Below, one piece after another: positions 4,642 to 9,593 of a stretch of DNA of 9,593 nucleotides; positions within the stretch are counted from its first letter, which is position 1; each line of letters begins with the position of its first letter. The notes under the pieces are model-generated. The model saw nothing but the letters and a program-made list of their open reading frames with translations, was not told the DNA's origin and made no database searches. The stretch is from positions 1-9,593 of the forward strand of contig QHXH01000257.1 in the NCBI GenBank assembly GCA_003222855.1. The letters run 5' to 3'. Source of the DNA: Acidobacteriota bacterium (GTDB taxonomy: Bacteria; Acidobacteriota; Blastocatellia; Pyrinomonadales; Pyrinomonadaceae). Made by a program: the position numbers and the translations under genes.

Positions 4642-7600
4642 TTGAGTAACGAGAAACACCGCCCCGCTTCGACTGTCGTCGACTTAGAACACGCGCGCGC
4701 GCGCCTTGGTTCGACGAGTAGCAAGACCACGCCGGAGTCACTCGCGATTGAGCTTAATGCTATTCGCGAGTTACTCGATCAGGGTTTGAGCAGCGAGGCG
4801 CGCCAGCGTCTAAGCGTGCTGCTGTCCGCCGCACGGTCGCACGGCGCGCTGCTGGCCCAGGCGCGTTGCGCTCTTTCGATCGCGCTCGAGATGCAAGGTC
4901 AGTTTCGCGAATCACTCGACGCTGTGTCGATGTATGAAGATGCGGAGATGCGCGCGAAGCTCGATTCTGAATTAAGCGCCAAACTTCAGATTCAAATCGC
5001 CCTCGCCTATAACTACAACCGCGATCATCCGAAAGCAATCGCATTGCTGAAATCAACGCAGCGCGAAGCGCCGGAAGGAAGCGCCATCGCCGGAGCCGCT
5101 TACACTGCGCTCGCTCGCGTCTATCGCACCATTAACGAATATCCGATCGCCCGCGACTATTCACATCGGGCGCTGAAGTGCTATCGCCAGACCGGCGAGT
5201 GGCGCGGGCTGGCAGAAACTTACTTCGGACTCGGCATCGCAGACATTCAGGAGGGCAAGTACGAGGCTGCCATCGATAATTTTGGCCAGGCGATTAAACT
5301 CGTCGGCGATCATCCGGCGAGTTATCTGCTCGGCCGCACCTACTCAAACATGGCGGGTGCCTATTGGTTCCTTAAGCGGCCCCACGATGGCGTCCGTTCC
5401 CTCGAAAAAGCGATCGGTTATTACGAGCGAACAGATCACAAGACGAGTGCCGCCGAGGCCTACAATAATCTCGGCCTCAACCTTGTTCTGCTTGGCCACT
5501 GGGACCGGGCGCAAGATGCTTTAGAGCGCGCCTTGTCGATCGTTACAGAGATTGACGACGGCGGAACCACAATGCCGATGATTCTGGATTCGCTCGGTGA
5601 GCTTCTAACGCTCCGCGGCGAATTGGAAGAAGCGCGCAGCATCCTTGAACGAGCAGCCGCGCTGGCAAGGAAAAAAGGAAATAACTGGTACCGATGCCAG
5701 ACCCATCGCACGCTGGGCCGGTGTTACGTCGCGATGAAACGGCGCGATGAAGCACTCGCGCAGGCAAAGAGCGCGATTACGCTCGCAGACTTGATCGGCG
5801 ATCGCCAGGCGATTTGCGAATCACGACTGTTGCTGGTCGAAGCATCGCTCATGGCCGGACAATTGGACGAAGCCAATGAGCACCTGCAAAAAGTCGCCAC
5901 TCTGATAACGGACTCCGAGACTGATTTGCTCCTCGCCGGGGAAGCTCAACGGCTGCACGGTCTGCTGGAAATGGCGAGCGGCCATGCGGGATTGGCAGCG
6001 CAACATTTTGGCAGAAGCGTCTCGATCTTTGATCTGCTCGGCGATCGTTACCGAGGCGCGCGCGCCCATTATGAATTGGGTCGGGCCTATGCGCTGGCGA
6101 AACCGGACCGCGCCGCCGAACATTTTGCGAGAGCCGCCAACACCTTTCGCGAACTCGGTGCGCGTCTCGATCTCGCGCAAACGGAAGAAGCAAGCGCGGC
6201 GCTCGATGGAAGCACCGCCGAGCAATCACGCCAGAGCGAAACGGTCGCGCAACTTCTGACGCTCCGGTTGGCCGAAGCTGTTGCCTCCAGAGAGTTGTTA
6301 TTGCACGAACTGGCCGCGGTAATTCGTCAGGAGACGAATTGCGACAGCGTGGTTATTTTCGAACCACAAGCAGACGCAAAGCAGCGTGTGGTCATTGCTC
6401 ACGGTTTGGATCAGCACCAGAGTTCAGCGCTGGCAACGCGATTCGCCGCGGTTCAGAGCAGTGCGCAGCTCGAATCCTTTGGCCGAAAGCTCGACGCCGC
6501 CATCATTACTTTGAAATCCAGCAATGCGCCGCACGCAACGCTGATCATTTCGCCACGGACAGCCGCACAACTGAGCGGAGGTCTTTCACTCGATCCTTTG
6601 TTGCGCATAGTTGAATTGGGTATGGACGTTTGCGCGCTCCGAGAGCGCAATCGCAGCAGCCAGGGTCGCGATGAGGAAACAGATCTCGCCGGCTCAGGTT
6701 TGATGCCCGGCTTCATTCATTCGAGTGCCGCGATGACGCGACTGGTCGAAGAAGTACACAAGATTCGATCGTCGGACGTTACGGTGTTGGTCACTGGTGA
6801 ATCAGGCACCGGCAAAGAGTTGGTGGCCCGCGCGATTCACGCATTGTCCTCGCGACGCGAAAAAGTCTTCGTACCCTTTAACTGTACGGCGGTGCCGAAG
6901 GAGCTTTCTGAAGGCTATCTGTTCGGTTATCGGCGCGGCGCCTTCACCGGCGCGGTTAAAGATTCAGACGGAGTGATTCGGGCTGCCGCGGGCGGCACGT
7001 TGTTTCTTGATGAGATTGGCGATCTTCCGATCGATGTGCAGCCGAAACTTCTCCGTTTTCTTCAGGAAGGCGAGATTCAACCGTTAGGCGAGCAGCGACC
7101 TTCGAAAGTCGACGTACGGATCATCGCGGCGACCAACACTGATTTGGAAGAGATGGTGGCGCAGGGCCGCTTCCGCGAGGACTTGTATTACCGCTTGAAC
7201 GTAATTCGTTTGCGCGTGCCGCCTTTACGCGAGCGCCGATCAGAAATTCCCACAATCGTTAATTATTACGCGAATCATTATTCGGCAAAATTCGGAAGAC
7301 GTGAAATTAAGATTGCGCCACAGGCAATTGACTTGTTGATGGTTGCCGATTGGCCGGGTAACGTGCGGCAGCTTTGCAATGAAGTGCAACGCGTAATCGC
7401 CCGGGCTGAAGATGGCAGTATCATTACTCCGGAGCAGTTGTCACCTGAGTTGCGACAAATGCGCGCGCCCGTGACCCCCGCCGGCACAGTTACTTCGATT
7501 GGCGGCGCGGGCCAATCCGTCACTGTTCCCTTGCAAAACGTGACGCTGGCCGAGGCGCTCGCCGAAGTCGAGCGGCGCATGATCGCCGAAGCCTTGAGTA

Positions 7601-7701
7601 AGCACAAAGGGAACATTTCACGCGCCGCGCGCGAGCTTGGCCTCACCCGCCGCGGCCTTTATTTAAAGCTCGATCGCCTGGAAATGACCGCGAGCGCGTG
7701 A
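4642..7701 (+). CDS. TPR-domain sigma-54-dependent transcriptional activator
   Basis: A 1019-residue cytoplasmic regulator. Residues about 35-520 are tandem TPR-like helical repeats; clear units are at 190-225 (AETYFGLGIADIQEGKYEAA) and 270-300 (AEAYNNLGLNLVLLGHWDRA). Residues about 540-665 look like a degraded GAF-type segment. Residues about 687-925 are the AAA+ domain: GESGTGKE Walker A (719-726), GAFTGA sigma-54 contact loop (766-771), GGTLFLDEIGD Walker B (784-794), AATN (829-832), FREDLYYRLNV with the arginine fingers (844-854) and WPGNVRQL sensor II (904-911). Residues 970-1013 form a Fis-type helix-turn-helix (NISRAARELGLTRRGLYLKL). No receiver domain is present, so it should be controlled by partner binding through the TPRs or by a ligand. 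Start: TTG at 4642 with AGAAGG 11 nt upstream; an in-frame TAA lies at 4600 and no ATG occurs early. The pilus genes follow on the same strand, making them its likely but unproven targets. Confidence 0.93.
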   Translation: MSNEKHRPASTVVDLEHARARLGSTSSKTTPESLAIELNAIRELLDQGLSSEARQRLSVLLSAARSHGALLAQARCALSIALEMQGQFRESLDAVSMYEDAEMRAKLDSELSAKLQIQIALAYNYNRDHPKAIALLKSTQREAPEGSAIAGAAYTALARVYRTINEYPIARDYSHRALKCYRQTGEWRGLAETYFGLGIADIQEGKYEAAIDNFGQAIKLVGDHPASYLLGRTYSNMAGAYWFLKRPHDGVRSLEKAIGYYERTDHKTSAAEAYNNLGLNLVLLGHWDRAQDALERALSIVTEIDDGGTTMPMILDSLGELLTLRGELEEARSILERAAALARKKGNNWYRCQTHRTLGRCYVAMKRRDEALAQAKSAITLADLIGDRQAICESRLLLVEASLMAGQLDEANEHLQKVATLITDSETDLLLAGEAQRLHGLLEMASGHAGLAAQHFGRSVSIFDLLGDRYRGARAHYELGRAYALAKPDRAAEHFARAANTFRELGARLDLAQTEEASAALDGSTAEQSRQSETVAQLLTLRLAEAVASRELLLHELAAVIRQETNCDSVVIFEPQADAKQRVVIAHGLDQHQSSALATRFAAVQSSAQLESFGRKLDAAIITLKSSNAPHATLIISPRTAAQLSGGLSLDPLLRIVELGMDVCALRERNRSSQGRDEETDLAGSGLMPGFIHSSAAMTRLVEEVHKIRSSDVTVLVTGESGTGKELVARAIHALSSRREKVFVPFNCTAVPKELSEGYLFGYRRGAFTGAVKDSDGVIRAAAGGTLFLDEIGDLPIDVQPKLLRFLQEGEIQPLGEQRPSKVDVRIIAATNTDLEEMVAQGRFREDLYYRLNVIRLRVPPLRERRSEIPTIVNYYANHYSAKFGRREIKIAPQAIDLLMVADWPGNVRQLCNEVQRVIARAEDGSIITPEQLSPELRQMRAPVTPAGTVTSIGGAGQSVTVPLQNVTLAEALAEVERRMIAEALSKHKGNISRAARELGLTRRGLYLKLDRLEMTASA

Positions 7702-7781
7702 TCACGCCAACTCTTTCCGCAACCTTGCTCATCTAATAACGTGTAAGTTCTGGGAACGCTGTCGAGGCGGTAACCCGTTTG

Positions 7782-7800
7782 CGCCGGTTCATAACTGGCG
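7782..7800. promoter_or_regulatory. Short dyad in the leader of the pilus operon
   Basis: CGCCGGTT, CAT spacer, AACTGGCG: 8-bp arms with one G-T mismatch, in the 135-nt gap between the regulator stop and the pilN-like start. It is followed by TGTATCCTTTTG, which is too weak in T to call a terminator. A poor promoter match (TTGCGC, 18 nt, TATCCT at 7802-7807) overlaps it. I find no GG-N10-GC sigma-54 promoter in this gap. It may be an operator or nothing; the rest of the gap holds nothing recognisable. Confidence 0.3.
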
Positions 7801-7836
7801 TGTATCCTTTTGATGTAATTGAGTCGATCGGAAGTA

Positions 7837-8472
7837 ATGAGCGCCAAACTCAACCTATCTAGTAATCCATTTCGTAATCGCGTCTTGCCGTGGACCGTGA
7901 CGGCCTTCGTTGCGGTTTCGTCGGTGGTGGCACTGCTTTTCATCGCGCAATCGACATTTCAGACGAACGCCAAAATCGTGACGACGGAGCGGGATGTAGC
8001 AGATCTGCGGAAGCAAACTCAGACGCTGAATCAAGAGGCGAAGGCCATTGAAACGGCGCTCACTCCTGACCAAAAACGCGACTTGAAATACGCGCACGCC
8101 CTGGTTGATCGCAAAAGATTCTCGTGGTCGCGCTTGTTTGCCGATCTCGAAGCGTCGCTCCCGGGAGAAATAAAGGTCACTCGCATCCTGGTAAAGGGCG
8201 TCAACATGGAGGGCGATCGTCCGGCGGCGGATCTCGATTTGGTCGTGGCCAGCAAGGCGCCCTCAAACGTGACGCAAATGATCCAGGACATGGAGTCGCA
8301 AGGAGTCTTCCGCGCCGAATTGGTTTCGCAGAACCCCCAGCGTGGCAAAGGCGAAGTAGGTTCTGAATACGAATTGAACGTTCACTATGTGCCGCGGGCG
8401 GGATTTGCAATTGAGGCGTCGGCATCCAAACGACCTGTCGACACTGCCGGCGAAGGAGGCAAGACTCGATGA
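7837..8472 (+). CDS. pilN: PilN-like type IV pilus inner-membrane assembly protein
   Basis: A bitopic inner-membrane protein that, in the family, binds PilM through its short cytoplasmic tail and pairs with PilO in the periplasm. With the ATG at 7837 it has 211 residues. The N-terminus MSAKLNLSSNPFRNR matches the PilN pattern of a short conserved tail (K/R-x-N-L) before the membrane. One transmembrane segment spans about 19-39 (PWTVTAFVAVSSVVALLFIA), then a coiled coil at about 43-75, then a periplasmic alpha/beta domain. A TTG at 7819 is an alternative start 6 codons upstream; ATG 7837 is preferred because the conserved tail begins there, although its GGAAG is only 2 nt away. The stop overlaps the pilO start by 4 nt (ATGA), so the two are translationally coupled. 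PilM is not upstream in this window. A GspL/GspM-like role in type II secretion is the main alternative. Confidence 0.8.
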   Translation: MSAKLNLSSNPFRNRVLPWTVTAFVAVSSVVALLFIAQSTFQTNAKIVTTERDVADLRKQTQTLNQEAKAIETALTPDQKRDLKYAHALVDRKRFSWSRLFADLEASLPGEIKVTRILVKGVNMEGDRPAADLDLVVASKAPSNVTQMIQDMESQGVFRAELVSQNPQRGKGEVGSEYELNVHYVPRAGFAIEASASKRPVDTAGEGGKTR

Positions 8473-9293
8473 GTCAAGAGCGCCCCATGGCTGGCACCGC
8501 AGTAACTTCGCGGCGACAGATTTCAACTCCTTTCGGCCAGATACGCCGCGCGCCTGCATTGAGCGTTATCGGTCTGCCTGAACTAATAGGACTCGCTGGC
8601 GCTCTGTTGCTCGCGATTCTGGTCGTCTTTGCCTACGTCTATTTTTATCTGCCCGCAAACGCGCATCTGAAATCAGCGGAACTCGAGCGAGCGCAATTGC
8701 AAGGACTACTTCGGTCGTCTGGTGTTGCGGTCCAGGAAGGCAAAACCACTAAAGAAAGGGTCGATAGAATCAACGCGAGCCTCGAAGACTTCGAAAGTAA
8801 CTGGTTGCCGGTGCAAAGTTCGGGTCGCATGTCGCTCTACACTGTTTTGAATAATCTGATCAAGAGTAATGGTTTGCGGAATACAGCCGGACCGAGTTAC
8901 TCGCAGCTTGATCTCGTTGGCACTAAGACACAGGTGCAACCGGGCGTGACCGCTGAGAAACAGAGTAACGCCAAGTGGCAAAGTATTTATCCGGGAATTG
9001 CGGTGAGCGTCACGGTTGAAGGTCCGTATCAGAACATTCGCCGTTTTGTTCGCGACATCGAAACCAGCCGCCAGTTTCTTATTATCAATGCGATCGAGCT
9101 GGAAGGAGTGAGACAGTCGGGCGCTGCGGAACAACCTATAAGCGTGCCGGTGCAACCGCGGACTGCGAGGAACGGAAGCACAACTGCGGAAACTTCCCCG
9201 CCAATCGCCGGTGGCCGTGGCGGATTAGTAAGTTTGCGGCTTGATATGGCGACCTATTTCCAAAGGCCGGAAGCGAAAACCGCCGCGCCTTAA
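8469..9293 (+). CDS. pilO: PilO-like type IV pilus inner-membrane assembly protein
   Basis: Partner of PilN in the periplasmic platform that aligns the pilus machine. It has 274 residues: a basic cytoplasmic tail of about 37 residues, a transmembrane segment at about 38-60 (IGLAGALLLAILVVFAYVYF), a periplasmic coiled coil at about 65-112, and a ferredoxin-like domain ending in VEGPYQNIRRFVRDIETSRQ and FLIINAIELEG (183-213), a PilO-family signature. A low-complexity linker (about 214-254) separates the last strand, SLRLDMATYFQ. The start ATG is preceded by AAGGAGG (8453-8459), 9 nt away, one of the best ribosome-binding sites in the window, and overlaps the pilN stop. The 37-residue tail is long for PilO, so the later ATG at 8487 is possible but lacks such a site. 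Confidence 0.8.
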   Translation: MSQERPMAGTAVTSRRQISTPFGQIRRAPALSVIGLPELIGLAGALLLAILVVFAYVYFYLPANAHLKSAELERAQLQGLLRSSGVAVQEGKTTKERVDRINASLEDFESNWLPVQSSGRMSLYTVLNNLIKSNGLRNTAGPSYSQLDLVGTKTQVQPGVTAEKQSNAKWQSIYPGIAVSVTVEGPYQNIRRFVRDIETSRQFLIINAIELEGVRQSGAAEQPISVPVQPRTARNGSTTAETSPPIAGGRGGLVSLRLDMATYFQRPEAKTAAP

Positions 9294-9309
9294 TTTTGGG
9301 TGAGATGTT

Positions 9310-9593
9310 ATGAAGTTTTTTGATCCAAACAATCCGAACGAGAAGAAGAAAATGATCGCGGCCGGCGCGCTGGGTCTGATTGCGATCATCGTTCTGGGTT
9401 ATGTCTTCTTTGGAGGATCGTCAAAGCCATCCAACAACGCGATCGCAAAGGGTCCGTCACCGACACCGAGAGCCGGCAACACCACCATGCCGCCTCCGGA
9501 ACCGCCTCTCGATGAATGTTCGATTTGTCAGCCGATTGTCTATAACGGCACAGTGCCCGCAGTGACCGAAGCGAATCGGAACGTCTTTGCTTT
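9310..9593 (+). CDS. Membrane-anchored protein in the pilP position (cut by right window edge)
   Basis: ATG at 9310, 16 nt after the pilO stop, with GGTGAG 5 nt upstream. The frame stays open to the window end (94 codons). It begins MKFFDPNNPNEKKK, then a transmembrane anchor at about 15-34 (MIAAGALGLIAIIVLGYVFF), then a Ser/Pro/Lys-rich linker holding PSPTPRAG and MPPPEPP, then DECSICQPIVYNG with a Cys-x-x-Cys pair. Orientation suggests a short cytoplasmic N-terminus and a periplasmic body. The position after pilNO suggests the PilP role, linking the inner-membrane platform to the PilQ secretin. It lacks a lipobox-type signal peptide, which PilP usually has, and may instead be a GspC-like or lineage-specific anchor. 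The family is not recognised from this part. Confidence 0.75.
   Translation, partial: MKFFDPNNPNEKKKMIAAGALGLIAIIVLGYVFFGGSSKPSNNAIAKGPSPTPRAGNTTMPPPEPPLDECSICQPIVYNGTVPAVTEANRNVFA

Noticed and set aside
5821..6229. Minus-strand ORFs of 126-134 residues within the regulator
   Set aside because: They lie opposite continuous TPR coding sequence, show no recognisable motif and overlap each other in different frames.
7782..7815. Rho-independent terminator after the regulator
   Set aside because: The 8-bp stem contains a mismatch and is followed by only a short, interrupted T-run.
7702..7836. Sigma-54 promoter (GG-N10-GC) before pilN
   Set aside because: CTGGCGTGTATCCTTTTGAT resembles the -24 half, but the -12 GC is absent at the required spacing.

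Overview
The window reads as a moderately GC-rich chromosomal segment of a free-living Gram-negative-type bacterium. Type IV pilus inner-membrane genes, a TPR-type sigma-54 activator and several families of short dispersed repeats are present. My best guess is Acidobacteriota (Blastocatellia-like). That guess rests on gene style and repeat style only, so it is weak.

Layout, left to right. (1) 1-745, minus: the N-terminal 248 codons of cysteinyl-tRNA synthetase (cysS), running off the left edge. (2) 746-943: a divergent promoter region. Both flanking genes have promoter-like hexamers ending only 6-8 nt before the start codon, which suggests leaderless transcripts. (3) 944-1674, plus: a NicO/NiCoT-type nickel/cobalt permease with a His-rich loop, broken by a one-base frameshift. 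(4) 1693-2790, minus: thiamine-monophosphate kinase (thiL), convergent with the permease and carrying an in-frame insert of repetitive DNA. (5) 2797-2915: a hairpin-like inverted-repeat element. (6) 2921-4093, minus: a PLP-dependent class I aminotransferase with a TTG start, a strong Shine-Dalgarno and a good -35/-10 promoter. (7) 4094-4641: a 548-bp non-coding region with that promoter, a 187-bp palindromic MITE-like element, a candidate plus-strand promoter, an 8-codon leader ORF behind a near-perfect ribosome-binding site, and a 33-bp dyad. (8) 4642-7701, plus: a 1019-residue TPR / AAA+ sigma-54 activator / Fis-HTH regulator. (9) 7837-8472, 8469-9293 and 9310-9593 (cut by the window), plus: pilN-like, pilO-like and a small membrane-anchored protein in the pilP position, forming one operon.

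The housekeeping genes (cysS, thiL, aminotransferase) show no functional link to each other. The right half looks like a pilus assembly operon beside its likely regulator. PilN and PilO form the inner-membrane alignment platform, and the next gene sits where the PilP link to the outer-membrane secretin is usually encoded. The regulator has TPRs in place of a phospho-receiver, so it would respond to a protein partner or a ligand and not to a PilS-type kinase. No entirely new system is evident. The most unusual items are the leader ORF plus dyad ahead of the regulator, the palindromic mobile element, the repeat expansion inside thiL, and the frameshift in the permease.
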